From UBA5399 sp964464145 (GTDB lineage: Bacteria; Bacillota; Clostridia; Christensenellales; Christensenellaceae), in NCBI GenBank assembly GCA_964464145.1, contig CAYXFB010000004.1, positions 1-64,000 of the forward strand: a stretch of DNA of 64,000 bases, given 5' to 3'. The notes beneath the pieces were generated by a model. That model was not told the DNA's origin and did no database searches. It saw only the letters and a list, made by a program, of their open reading frames with translations. Position 1 is the stretch's first letter. Each line of letters starts with the position of its first letter. The translations under genes were made by a program, and so were the position numbers. Shown here in pieces: positions 1 through 8,239 of the stretch.

Positions 1-1
1 T

Positions 2-28
2 GAAGCACTTTGCTTCTTCTTTTTTCTT
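2..28 (+). terminator. Intrinsic terminator of an upstream gene
   Basis: A short hairpin (GAAGCA, loop CTT, TGCTTC) is followed by a run of T interrupted by one C. It would end a plus-strand gene lying to the left of the window. Confidence 0.6.
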
Positions 29-84
29 CCTACCCCAATCTTTAGTATAGAGCCCTTTTTTTTCCTCTTCCTAACCGCCCGCAA

Positions 85-98
85 ATATTGTACAATAT
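85..98. promoter_or_regulatory. folD promoter -10 inside a 14-bp palindrome
   Basis: ATATTGTACAATAT is a perfect 14-base palindrome that contains a TACAAT -10 hexamer at 91-96, about 35 bases before the folD start. No convincing -35 box is visible. A dyad overlapping a -10 box could be a repressor site, or simply AT-rich chance; no regulator is identified. Confidence 0.4.
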
Positions 99-130
99 AT
101 TTTGAATATGAATCGCATTTGGAGGTATTT

Positions 131-982
131 ATGATGTCGGCACAGATAATAAGCGGTAAAGAGCTTTCGGCGCAGATCAGAGAGCAATTGAAGGAGCGCG
201 TAGCTCAGATCAAGGCGCAAAAGGGCATAACGCCCGGCCTCGCCGTTATACTGGTGGGGGACGACCCCGCTTCTTCCATATACGTAAACAACAAGGAGAA
301 GGCCTGCGGTGAGGTGGGCATGTATTCCGAGGTATTGCGCCTTCCCGAGGCCACCACGGAGGGCGAGCTTTTGGCGCTTATTGATCAGTACAACGAAAAC
401 GAAAAGATACACGGGCTGCTGGTGCAGCTGCCTCTGCCCGCCCACATAAACGAGGAAGAGATACTGAAGCGCATAAACCCCGAAAAGGATGTGGACGGCT
501 TTCACGTGGTGAACGCGGGAAGCCTTTTCACCGGCCTGCCCGGCCTTGTGGCCTGCACGCCCAAGGGCATAATAAAGCTGATCAAAAAGGCCTGCCCGGA
601 TGTTTCGGGCAAGAGCGCCGTTGTTATAGGCAGAAGCAACATTGTGGGCAAACCGGTTTCAATACTGCTGCTCAATGAAAACGCCACGGTGACTATCTGC
701 CATTCGCGCACAAAGGATCTGCCCGCTGTGTGCCGCAACGCGGACATTCTGGTGGCGGCGATAGGCCGGCCGGAATACGTTACGGCGGATTTCATAAAGC
801 CGGGCGCCATAGTGATAGACGTGGGGACCTCCCGTGTGGACGGAAAATTGAAGGGCGACGTAAAGTTTGACGAGGCGGCCGAGATAGCCGGGCACATAAC
901 GCCCGTTCCCGGCGGCGTGGGGCCGATGACAATAACTATGCTGCTGGAAAACACGGCGGACGCGGCGGAGCTATATGGATGA
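131..982 (+). CDS. folD: Bifunctional methylenetetrahydrofolate dehydrogenase / methenyltetrahydrofolate cyclohydrolase
   Basis: Cytosolic one-carbon enzyme interconverting 5,10-methylene-, methenyl- and 10-formyl-tetrahydrofolate with NADP(H). The 283-residue length is normal for the family. Seen in the sequence: the YVNNK segment carrying the catalytic Tyr and Lys, the QLPLP...KDVDGFH substrate motif, the VIGRSNIVGKP nucleotide-binding segment and the C-terminal PGGVGPMT motif. GGAGG at 121-125 supports ATG 131, with ATG 134 an equally good start; the TTG at 119 overlaps the ribosome site and was rejected. The gene overlaps xseA by 8 bases and heads the operon folD-xseA-xseB-ispA-cmk-plsC-ispH/rpsA. 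Confidence 0.97.
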   Translation: MMSAQIISGKELSAQIREQLKERVAQIKAQKGITPGLAVILVGDDPASSIYVNNKEKACGEVGMYSEVLRLPEATTEGELLALIDQYNENEKIHGLLVQLPLPAHINEEEILKRINPEKDVDGFHVVNAGSLFTGLPGLVACTPKGIIKLIKKACPDVSGKSAVVIGRSNIVGKPVSILLLNENATVTICHSRTKDLPAVCRNADILVAAIGRPEYVTADFIKPGAIVIDVGTSRVDGKLKGDVKFDEAAEIAGHITPVPGGVGPMTITMLLENTADAAELYG

Positions 983-2180
983 TGATAAATTCGTACTGAG
1001 CGTATTCGAGCTCAACACATACGTTTCAGACAGGCTGTATCAGGACCCGTTCCTTGAGGAGGTGTGGGTGAGCGGCGAGGTTATAAACCTTTCGCTGCGG
1101 CACAACACCGCGTATTTTTCGCTTACGGACGGCGACGCCTCCGTGGATTGCATACTGTTCGAGTTTGCCGAATGCGGCTATGGCGACATTATTTCGGATG
1201 GGCAGGAGGTGCTGCTGCGCGGCAATATATCGCTTTATCGCAAGAACGGAAGCTTTCGCATAGTGGTGGAAAACGTGCAGCTCACCGGGCTGGGCGAGAT
1301 GTACGAGCGCTTCAACCGGCTCAAGGCGAAGCTGGAGGGGATGGGCGTTTTCGCGGCGGAGCGCAAGCGCAAGATACCGCTCTATCCCAAAAGGATAGGC
1401 ATAGTGACCTCGCGCGAGGGCGCGGCGGTGCACGATATAACCACCATCGCGCGCAGGCGCAGCCCCATAGTGAAGCTAACGCTTTATCCCGTGAAGGTGC
1501 AGGGCGCGGACGCTCCCGATGAGATAGCCGAGGCCATACGCTATTTCAACAGCGCGGGCGGCGTGGATGTGCTCATAGTGGGCAGGGGCGGCGGCGCGTC
1601 CGAGGATCTCTTCGCCTTCAACGATGAGCGCGTCGTTATGGAGATATACAATTCCGAAATACCCGTAATAAGCGCGGTGGGTCACGAGAGCGATTATACG
1701 CTGGCCGATATGGCGGCCGATCTGCGCGCGCCCACCCCGTCGGCGGCGGCGGAGCTGGCGGTGCCCGTGGTGGACGATGTGCTGGAGCAGGTTTTCGCCA
1801 TGCGCGTGGCCATAAAGAGCGGCATGGCGCGCAGGCTGAACGATATGGCGGCGCTGCTGCGGCTGGAGCGGCAAAAGCTTTCGCCCGAGAGAATGGCGCT
1901 GCGGCTGCGCAGCGCGAGGCATATTTCGCGGGAGCATTTGCAGCGCATGAAATTCAAGGTAAATGAGCTTTATAATAAAGTGTTTTTAAGTTATAATACC
2001 GGTAAAACAAAGCTGGCCGGACTCAACCCGGAGGATATTTTCCGCCGTGGCTACTCCATAGCCATGAAGGACGGTTTCGTGGTGAACCACGCGGCGGGCA
2101 TAGAGCCGGGCGATGTGCTGGATATACATTTTCAGGACGGCACAGTGCATGCGCTCGTACAGAAAAAAGAGGTTAACTGA
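975..2180 (+). CDS. xseA: Exodeoxyribonuclease VII large subunit
   Basis: Catalytic subunit of the single-strand exonuclease that cuts DNA to acid-soluble oligonucleotides in repair and recombination. The 401 residues match the family. An N-terminal OB-fold (about residues 5-100, including VWVSGEVINL) precedes the catalytic region with GIVTSREGAAVHDI, GRGGGASEDLFAFN and AVGHESDYTLADMAAD. A helical C-terminal stretch follows, as in the family, where it contacts XseB. The start overlaps the end of folD, and the stop overlaps the xseB start by one base (TGATG), which implies translational coupling and balanced subunit synthesis. Confidence 0.97.
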   Translation: MDDDKFVLSVFELNTYVSDRLYQDPFLEEVWVSGEVINLSLRHNTAYFSLTDGDASVDCILFEFAECGYGDIISDGQEVLLRGNISLYRKNGSFRIVVENVQLTGLGEMYERFNRLKAKLEGMGVFAAERKRKIPLYPKRIGIVTSREGAAVHDITTIARRRSPIVKLTLYPVKVQGADAPDEIAEAIRYFNSAGGVDVLIVGRGGGASEDLFAFNDERVVMEIYNSEIPVISAVGHESDYTLADMAADLRAPTPSAAAELAVPVVDDVLEQVFAMRVAIKSGMARRLNDMAALLRLERQKLSPERMALRLRSARHISREHLQRMKFKVNELYNKVFLSYNTGKTKLAGLNPEDIFRRGYSIAMKDGFVVNHAAGIEPGDVLDIHFQDGTVHALVQKKEVN

Positions 2181-2383
2181 TGGCAAAGGAAAAAGACGTT
2201 GAAGCCTATATTGAGGAGCTGAAGCAGATAACGGAAAAGCTGGAGGCGGGCGATTTGAAGCTAAAGGACGCGATAGAGCTTTATAAGCAGGGCACCGTGC
2301 TGGCCGCAAAGACCGAGAAGCTGCTGGGTCAGTATGAAGACGAAATAGAGATAATAGAAAAATCTGATTATGAGGATCAATAA
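2180..2383 (+). CDS. xseB: Exodeoxyribonuclease VII small subunit
   Basis: Small 67-residue helical partner of XseA; several copies bind the large subunit. The family pattern is visible: a short acidic start, EAYIEELKQITEKLE, GDLKLKDAIELYKQG and a C-terminal acidic coiled stretch. Its ATG overlaps the xseA TGA stop. Two bases separate its stop from ispA. Confidence 0.95.
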   Translation: MAKEKDVEAYIEELKQITEKLEAGDLKLKDAIELYKQGTVLAAKTEKLLGQYEDEIEIIEKSDYEDQ

Positions 2384-2385
2384 AA

Positions 2386-3267
2386 ATGATTGAGGAACTG
2401 CATCAGCACATACCGCAGGTGGACGCGCGGCTGAAAGAGCTTTTTTCGCGCAGGGACATAATGGGCACGCTGCGGGACGCAATGTATTACAGCGTGGACG
2501 CTGGCGGCAAGCGCTTTAGACCCACGTTGAATATTTTGGCGAATTCGCTTTTGGGCGGGAACGCCAAAGAAACGCTGGATATAGCCTGCGCGATAGAGAT
2601 GATACACACCTATTCGCTGGTGCACGACGATCTGCCCGCGATGGACAACGATGAAATGCGGCGCGGCAAGCCCACCAACCACATAATGTTCGGCGAGGCC
2701 TTCGCCATACTGGCGGGCGACGGGCTGCTGAACTACGCCTTTGAGGTGATGCTGAAAAATGCGCTTGATTACCCGCGCAATCTAAATGCGCACGTTAAGG
2801 CCATGGGCGAGGTGGCGGCTGGCGCGGGAGTTGCCGGCATGATAAGCGGGCAGTGCGCGGACATAGAGAACGAGGGTCAGATACTCACGGAGGCCGAGCT
2901 TGAATACGTGCACCGCCACAAGACGGGCGATATGATAAAATCAGCGCTGCTTTCCGGTTTGCTGCTGTGCGAGCCAAGCGAGGTGCAGATAGAGGCCATA
3001 ACGGTGTACGGTTACAATATAGGTCTGGTTTTCCAGATAATAGACGACATACTGGACATAACGGGCGATTCCCAAAAGCTGGGGAAATCCGTGGGCAAGG
3101 ACAGCAAGTCCAAAAAATTCACCTATCCCACGCTGTACGGAATAAAGGGCTCTATGGATATAGCGAAGGAAAAGACGCGGGAGGCACAGGACAGCATAGC
3201 GGTATTTGGCGACGGCGCAAAACCGTTTGTGGAGCTGGCAGACTGGCTGCTGGAAAGAGACAGGTAG
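2386..3267 (+). CDS. ispA: Polyprenyl synthetase (farnesyl/geranylgeranyl diphosphate synthase type)
   Basis: Condenses isopentenyl diphosphate with allylic diphosphates to give the C15/C20 precursors of undecaprenyl-phosphate and quinones. The 293 residues contain GGKRFRP, the first aspartate-rich motif DDLPAMDND followed by RRGKPTNH, the HKTGD segment and the second aspartate-rich motif QIIDDILD. Both Mg-binding clusters are intact. In many Clostridia xseB-ispA is followed by dxs; here cmk follows instead, and the isoprenoid theme returns with ispH three genes later. Product chain length cannot be read from the sequence with certainty. Confidence 0.93.
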   Translation: MIEELHQHIPQVDARLKELFSRRDIMGTLRDAMYYSVDAGGKRFRPTLNILANSLLGGNAKETLDIACAIEMIHTYSLVHDDLPAMDNDEMRRGKPTNHIMFGEAFAILAGDGLLNYAFEVMLKNALDYPRNLNAHVKAMGEVAAGAGVAGMISGQCADIENEGQILTEAELEYVHRHKTGDMIKSALLSGLLLCEPSEVQIEAITVYGYNIGLVFQIIDDILDITGDSQKLGKSVGKDSKSKKFTYPTLYGIKGSMDIAKEKTREAQDSIAVFGDGAKPFVELADWLLERDR

Positions 3268-3274
3268 GTTTTTA

Positions 3275-3937
3275 ATGAGAGAAATAGCGATAGACGGGCC
3301 GGCGGGAGCGGGCAAGAGCACGGTGGCCAAGGCGGTGGCGAGCAGGCTTAAATACAACTATTTGGATACGGGCGCAATGTACCGCGCGGCGGCGCACTAT
3401 ATGCTGGGGCAGGGAATAGACCCGGCGGACGCGGCGGCGGTAAATAGAAAACTGCCCGATATGGATATGGAAATACGCTACAGCGACGGCGTGCAGAGCG
3501 TTATAGTGAACGGAGAGGATGTTACGCCTCACATTCGCACACCGGAGATATCCCGTGGGGCGAGCGATATAGCCGTGATACCCGAGGTGCGCCTTAGGCT
3601 GGTGGAGCTGCAGCGCGGCGTTTCGCAAAGCTATGACATAGTTATGGACGGGCGCGACATAGGCACCTACGTGCTGCCGGACGCGGATTTCAAATTTTAC
3701 CTCACCGCCAGCGCGCGGGAGAGGGCGCGCCGCAGATTCCTTGAGCTCAAGGAAAAACAGCATGATGTGGATATAGACGTTATAGAAGCGGAGATAATAG
3801 CGCGGGACGAAAACGATATGTCTCGTGAGTTTGCACCGCTGCGCCAGGCGCAGGACGCTATATTGGTGGATACCACAAATATGGACATAGCCGGTGTTAT
3901 TGAATATATAATAGAAAAAGTGAATGGTGGGAGCTGA
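3275..3937 (+). CDS. cmk: Cytidylate kinase
   Basis: Phosphorylates CMP and dCMP with ATP. The 220 residues start at MREIAIDGPAGAGKST, so the P-loop lies at residues 7-15 where the family places it. An in-frame upstream extension back to 3206 would lie inside ispA and adds no family sequence, so ATG 3275 was chosen. Other motifs are DTGAMYRA, MDGRDIGTYVLPDA and the lid region with REFAPLRQAQDAILVDTT. cmk-plsC-ispH-rpsA is a recurrent gene order in Clostridia. Confidence 0.96.
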   Translation: MREIAIDGPAGAGKSTVAKAVASRLKYNYLDTGAMYRAAAHYMLGQGIDPADAAAVNRKLPDMDMEIRYSDGVQSVIVNGEDVTPHIRTPEISRGASDIAVIPEVRLRLVELQRGVSQSYDIVMDGRDIGTYVLPDADFKFYLTASARERARRRFLELKEKQHDVDIDVIEAEIIARDENDMSREFAPLRQAQDAILVDTTNMDIAGVIEYIIEKVNGGS

Positions 3938-4528
3938 ATGTTTTATTCTTTTTTGAGGATATTGGCCTATATCGTGCTTATGCCTATATTCTTCATTCGC
4001 GTGGAGGGAAAGGAAAATCTGCGCACGCCGCAGGGCGGCAGCGTAATAATAGCCAACCACATATCCAACTGGGACCCCATAATACTCGGCTTTGCTGTGA
4101 AGCATACGCCAGTGCGCTACCTTGCCAAGGTGGAGCTTACAAAGAGCCGCGTGGCGAGGTTTTTTTTAAAGAATTTGAAAATCATTCCCATAGAGCGCGG
4201 AAAGAGCGATCTTGCGGCTGTGAAATCCGCTGTACAAGCTGCAAAGGACGGCGGCATGGTGGGGATATTCCCGGAGGGCACGCGCTCTTTTGACGGCAGC
4301 CTGCTTCCATTTGGCGAGGGGGCGGCGCTCATAGCGCTGCGCAGTGGCGTGCCCGTGATACCCGTTTTCATAAAGAGTGGTGGCTACAGGCTGTTTCACC
4401 GGGTGCGTGTGATAGTGGGCGAACCCATGGAGCTGAGGGAGATCGCGGGGGATAAAATAAACAGCAACGCGCTGAAGGAGGCCACGCTACTTATGCGAGA
4501 AACAATGATAAAGTTGGGCGAGGGCTGA
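3938..4528 (+). CDS. plsC: 1-acyl-sn-glycerol-3-phosphate acyltransferase
   Basis: Membrane-associated acyltransferase making phosphatidic acid. The 196-residue protein begins with a hydrophobic segment (residues 2-22). It carries acyltransferase block I NHISNWDP (HX4D), block II around KNLKIIPIERGK, block III FPEGTRS and block IV VPVIPVFI. The start codon directly follows the cmk stop, preceded by GGTGGGAG. Its stop overlaps the ispH start (TGATG). Confidence 0.92.
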   Translation: MFYSFLRILAYIVLMPIFFIRVEGKENLRTPQGGSVIIANHISNWDPIILGFAVKHTPVRYLAKVELTKSRVARFFLKNLKIIPIERGKSDLAAVKSAVQAAKDGGMVGIFPEGTRSFDGSLLPFGEGAALIALRSGVPVIPVFIKSGGYRLFHRVRVIVGEPMELREIAGDKINSNALKEATLLMRETMIKLGEG

Positions 4529-6756
4529 TGGAGATAATTATTGCCAAAAACGCCGGGTTTTGCTTTGGAGTGAAGCGGGCGGTGGATGCGGTTGAGAATA
4601 TAATAGGAAAATACGGACATATATATACATACGGTGAGCTTATACATAATAAAGATGTTATACAAAGGCTGGCGGAGCGGGGAGTGATGGTCACAGAGCA
4701 TATAGACTCTGTGCCGGACGATGCGGATACGCTCATCGTCATACGCTCGCACGGCATATCTCGCGCGGATCATGAAAAAATAGAGGCGCGCGGTTTTGAG
4801 GCGCTTGATCTCACCTGTCCCTTCGTCAAACGAATACATGACAAGGTCAAAAACTCCGCCGTGCCCGTTATAATAGTGGGCGCGGAAAACCACCCTGAGG
4901 TCGCGGGAATACGCGGCTGGGCGCCAGGCGAAGCCTACGTTGTAGGCGAGGTGGGACAGGCGGACAGCCTTCCGCCCATGGAAGCCGCGCTGGTGGTGGC
5001 GCAAACCACCATCACGGGCGAACTTTGGGGCGACGTGGTGGAACGCTTGCAAAAGCGCATAAGCAGGCTGGAGCTTTTCAACTCTATCTGCGACACCACG
5101 CAAAAGAGGCAGGAGGAAGCGGCGCATCTGGCCGAAAAATCCGACGCAGTTTTTGTTGTGGGGGGCAAACATTCATCCAATACGGCCAAGCTTTTCAATA
5201 TCTGTGCACGAAAATGTAAAAATACCTATTATATCGACGGTAAAGAGCAAATTTTTCTTGATAATATAGCAAATCATGATATAATTAGTATTGTTGCGGG
5301 CGCTTCTACGCCCGAGTGGTTAATTAGGGAGGTTAAGACACGTATGAGTGAACTCGAAAATCAGGAGACTATCTTACAGGAACAGACGGCTGAAATAACT
5401 GAACAGGCGGCTGAGATCAGCGAACAGGCTATAGAGGTGGAAACGCCGGTGGCTGAGGCTGAAACGGTTGAAGTGGCAATTGAAGCCGCTCCGGCGCAGG
5501 AAGAGCCTGTCGCTGAAGCGGATCAAAGCGGTGCGTCCGCAGATGAAAGCGCTTCGTCCGAAAAAACGGATTTCATGGCCGAAATTGAAAAGTCGTTTGT
5601 ATATATCAAGAGAGGCCAGATAGTCAACGGTACTGTCGTGCAAATCTCCGATAATGAAATATGCGTAAACATCGGCTACAAATCTGACGGCATCATCAAA
5701 AAAGAAAATCTTACGGCCACGGGCGATGTCGACCCGTCCGAGCTTTTCAAGGTTGGTGACGAAATTGAGGCCGAGGTCGTTACACTTAACGACGGTGAGG
5801 GCAATGTGGTGCTCTCAAGAAGGTCTATAGAGTCCAAGCTCCGCTGGAAGGAGCTGGTTGAAAATCTGGACGAAACCAAGCTTTATACGGTTCGTGTGGA
5901 CAAGGTTGTAAAGGGCGGCGTGCTGGCCAAGCTGGAAGGCTATGACGCTTTTATACCCGCTTCTCAGCTTTCCCTCAAATATGTGGAGGATCTCTCCGAA
6001 TTTGTGGGCAAGGACCTTGAAGTAAACATAATAGAGGCAGACAAGCGCCAGAGACGCTTTGTGCTCTCTCACAAAAACATACTGCAAGTTAAAGCGGCCG
6101 AGGACGAAAAGCGCCTGTATGACACCTTCAAAAAGGGTGACAAGATCACGGGCAAAGTCAAGAGGCTTACGGATTTCGGTGCCTTCGTGGATGTGGGCGG
6201 CATAGACGGTCTGCTGCACATAACTGATGTGGCATGGGCGAAGGTGAAGCATCCTTCCGACGTGCTGGCTATCGGCGACGAAATAGAAGTGCTTATACTG
6301 AACGTTGATCCGGAAAAGAAGCGTATATCTCTCGGACTCAAGCAGCTGGCTCCCAAACCGTGGGATCAGGCTCCCGAGAAATACATCGTGGGCGATTCGG
6401 TGGAGGGCACGGTGGTTCGCATAATGCCTTTCGGCGCGTTCGTATCGCTTGAGCCCACAATAGACGGCCTCATACACATTTCTCAGGTAACCAACAGGCG
6501 CCTCGAGAAGGTGGAGGAGGAGCTTCGCATAGGTGATAAGGTCACTGCCAAGGTAATGGAAGTGAACCCCGCCAAAAAGCGCATAAGCCTCAGCATAAGG
6601 GCGCTTATGGACGAGCCGGAGCGCGTGGAAAAGGAAAAGACGGAGCGCACTGATCGCGAAGAGCGTTTCAGCTACGTTATACCGCCGGTGGAAGAAGCCA
6701 CCTCCTCTCTCGCGGATTTCTTCCCCAAGCAGGAGGAAAGCTCTGACGAAGAGTAA
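4528..6756 (+). CDS. ispH-rpsA: IspH-ribosomal protein S1 fusion (HMBPP reductase + four S1 domains)
   Basis: A 742-residue fusion known in Clostridia. Residues 1-272 are the [4Fe-4S] enzyme 4-hydroxy-3-methylbut-2-enyl diphosphate reductase, the last step of the MEP pathway. The cluster ligands C12, C97 and C188 and substrate residues H40, H75 and H122 are present, along with SSNT at 216-219. An acidic Glu/Ala-rich linker (about 273-355) leads to four S1 RNA-binding domains at about 359-433, 449-517, 533-606 and 620-692, and then an acidic tail. Domains 3 and 4 are the closest to consensus (DFGAFVDV, PFGAFVSL). A ribosome site and an in-frame ATG lie exactly at the domain junction (see 5326-5346), so a free S1 protein may also be made. 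Confidence 0.95.
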   Translation: MEIIIAKNAGFCFGVKRAVDAVENIIGKYGHIYTYGELIHNKDVIQRLAERGVMVTEHIDSVPDDADTLIVIRSHGISRADHEKIEARGFEALDLTCPFVKRIHDKVKNSAVPVIIVGAENHPEVAGIRGWAPGEAYVVGEVGQADSLPPMEAALVVAQTTITGELWGDVVERLQKRISRLELFNSICDTTQKRQEEAAHLAEKSDAVFVVGGKHSSNTAKLFNICARKCKNTYYIDGKEQIFLDNIANHDIISIVAGASTPEWLIREVKTRMSELENQETILQEQTAEITEQAAEISEQAIEVETPVAEAETVEVAIEAAPAQEEPVAEADQSGASADESASSEKTDFMAEIEKSFVYIKRGQIVNGTVVQISDNEICVNIGYKSDGIIKKENLTATGDVDPSELFKVGDEIEAEVVTLNDGEGNVVLSRRSIESKLRWKELVENLDETKLYTVRVDKVVKGGVLAKLEGYDAFIPASQLSLKYVEDLSEFVGKDLEVNIIEADKRQRRFVLSHKNILQVKAAEDEKRLYDTFKKGDKITGKVKRLTDFGAFVDVGGIDGLLHITDVAWAKVKHPSDVLAIGDEIEVLILNVDPEKKRISLGLKQLAPKPWDQAPEKYIVGDSVEGTVVRIMPFGAFVSLEPTIDGLIHISQVTNRRLEKVEEELRIGDKVTAKVMEVNPAKKRISLSIRALMDEPERVEKEKTERTDREERFSYVIPPVEEATSSLADFFPKQEESSDEE
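5326..5346 (+). promoter_or_regulatory. Internal ribosome binding site and ATG at the IspH/S1 junction
   Basis: AGGGAGG at 5326-5332 is followed 11 bases later by ATG 5344, in frame as codon 273 of the fusion. The ATG begins MSELENQE, immediately after the last conserved IspH segment (ASTPEWLIREV) and before the acidic linker of S1. The spacing is a little long, but the site is as strong as true starts nearby. Initiation here would give a 470-residue separate S1 protein. Confidence 0.55.
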
Positions 6757-6773
6757 TACAAATGCAAATCAAG

Positions 6774-6803
6774 AGAACTCGGTTTACGCCGGGTTCTTTT
6801 TTA
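6774..6803 (+). terminator. Terminator of the folD-ispH/rpsA operon
   Basis: GAACTCGG, a six-base loop and CCGGGTTC (one G-U pair) followed by six T residues, 18 bases after the rpsA stop. Confidence 0.9.
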
Positions 6804-6816
6804 TGCGCCGCTAGTA

Positions 6817-6833
6817 TGATATAATATCAAGCA
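6817..6833 (+). promoter_or_regulatory. Extended -10 promoter placing the start site at the miaB ATG
   Basis: TGATATAAT at 6817-6825 is a perfect extended -10 element (TGNTATAAT). There is no clear -35. The expected initiation base falls at 6831-6833, on the miaB ATG itself, and no Shine-Dalgarno precedes that ATG. The transcript may be leaderless. Confidence 0.55.
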
Positions 6834-8182
6834 TGAGTAATTTAAACGAACTGACGCAATATGTGAGCCAAAGGGCGCTCACCTACGCCGTGGTGACCTA
6901 CGGCTGCCAAATGAACGAGCATGAATCTGAAAAGCTGCGCGGCATACTGGAAAGCGTGGGCTACACGCTCGCCGAATCTATGGAAACTGCCGATTTTATA
7001 ATATTCAACACCTGCTGCGTGAGAGAGAACGCCGAGCACAAGACCTTCGGCAACGTGGGCGCGCTCAAGGGCATGAAGGAGCAAAACCCGGAGCTTCTCA
7101 TTGCCGTGTGCGGCTGCATGACACAGCAAAAGAAGGTAGCGGAAAAAATGTACCGCACCTTTCCATTCGTGGATATAGTTATAGGCACGCACAACATGCA
7201 CGAGCTGGCGGGCATGATAAAAGATAGAGTGATAGAAAACCGCCGCGTGCTGGCCGTGGCCGACACCGAGGGCAATATAGAAGAGGGCACGGCGGTGAAG
7301 CGGGAGGCCGGGCCGTTGGCTTCGGTGAACATAATGTACGGCTGCAACAATTTTTGCAGCTACTGCATTGTGCCCTACGTACGCGGAGCCGAACGTTCGC
7401 GCGAGGCTGATAATATCGTTTCGGAAATAGCGGGGCTTGCCGTCCAGGGTTACCGCGAGGTCATGCTGCTCGGCCAAAACGTGAATTCCTACGCCGGGCT
7501 GCCCGGCGGATTTTCAGAGCTTTTAGAGCGCATTTGCAGCGAGACGGATATAGACCGTGTCCGCTTCATGACCTCTCACCCCAAGGATATTCCGGATTCT
7601 CTTATAGAGGTCATAAGCAGGCAAAAAAAGCTGTGCAAGCACATACACCTGCCCGTGCAGTCGGGCAGCAGCACCGTGCTCGCTGCCATGAACCGCGGCT
7701 ACACGCGCGAGGGTTACATGCAAACCATAGCCAAGCTACGCGCCGCACTGCCCGAGGTGGTGCTGACTACCGACATAATAGTGGGCTTTCCGGGCGAGAC
7801 GGATCAGGATTTTAAGGATACCATGTCGCTTGTGGAGCAGATACGCTTTGACGCGGCCTTCACCTTCGTTTATTCGAAGCGCAGCGGCACGGCGGCGGCG
7901 GAGATGCCAAACCAGATAGATAAGGACGTTAAAACGGCGCGCATAGTGGAGCTTATCGCCCTTCAAAACGCCATAACGGAGCAGAAAAACCGCGACTGGG
8001 TGGGCAAGCGGCAGACAGTTCTGGCCGAGGGCTACAGCACGCGGGACGCGCGCCACATCTGTGGGCGCACGGACGGCGGGAAGATGGTCAACTTTGAGGG
8101 TGACGACTCGCTCATAGGCAGCTTTTGCGAGGTGGATATAGTTCAGGCCAAGCGCACCACATTGTTTGGCAGGATAGTATAA
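6833..8182 (+). CDS. miaB: tRNA-2-methylthio-N6-dimethylallyladenosine synthase
   Basis: Radical-SAM methylthiotransferase adding a methylthio group to i6A37 of tRNAs; MiaA, encoded 4.5 kb downstream, makes its substrate. The 449 residues show the N-terminal MTTase domain with three cluster cysteines (TYGCQMN, NTCCVREN, CGCMTQ). The radical-SAM CxxxCxxC lies in YGCNNFCSYCIVPYVRG, and a C-terminal TRAM region ends at FGRIV. The start was chosen because MiaB homologues have a short lead before the first cysteine and no other ATG fits. No ribosome site is seen upstream. First gene of the miaB-mutS-mutL-miaA-hfq operon. Confidence 0.96.
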   Translation: MSNLNELTQYVSQRALTYAVVTYGCQMNEHESEKLRGILESVGYTLAESMETADFIIFNTCCVRENAEHKTFGNVGALKGMKEQNPELLIAVCGCMTQQKKVAEKMYRTFPFVDIVIGTHNMHELAGMIKDRVIENRRVLAVADTEGNIEEGTAVKREAGPLASVNIMYGCNNFCSYCIVPYVRGAERSREADNIVSEIAGLAVQGYREVMLLGQNVNSYAGLPGGFSELLERICSETDIDRVRFMTSHPKDIPDSLIEVISRQKKLCKHIHLPVQSGSSTVLAAMNRGYTREGYMQTIAKLRAALPEVVLTTDIIVGFPGETDQDFKDTMSLVEQIRFDAAFTFVYSKRSGTAAAEMPNQIDKDVKTARIVELIALQNAITEQKNRDWVGKRQTVLAEGYSTRDARHICGRTDGGKMVNFEGDDSLIGSFCEVDIVQAKRTTLFGRIV

Positions 8183-8239
8183 AAATAGCTACGCACCCGT
8201 CGCAGCGCGCGTGTGTTTCATGATATAAGAGGGGTAAGT

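Noticed and set aside
1026..1937. Sizeable reverse-strand open frames opposite xseA, mutS, mutL and cinA
   Set aside because: High-GC third positions remove stop codons from the opposite frames; none has a ribosome site or a recognisable protein pattern.
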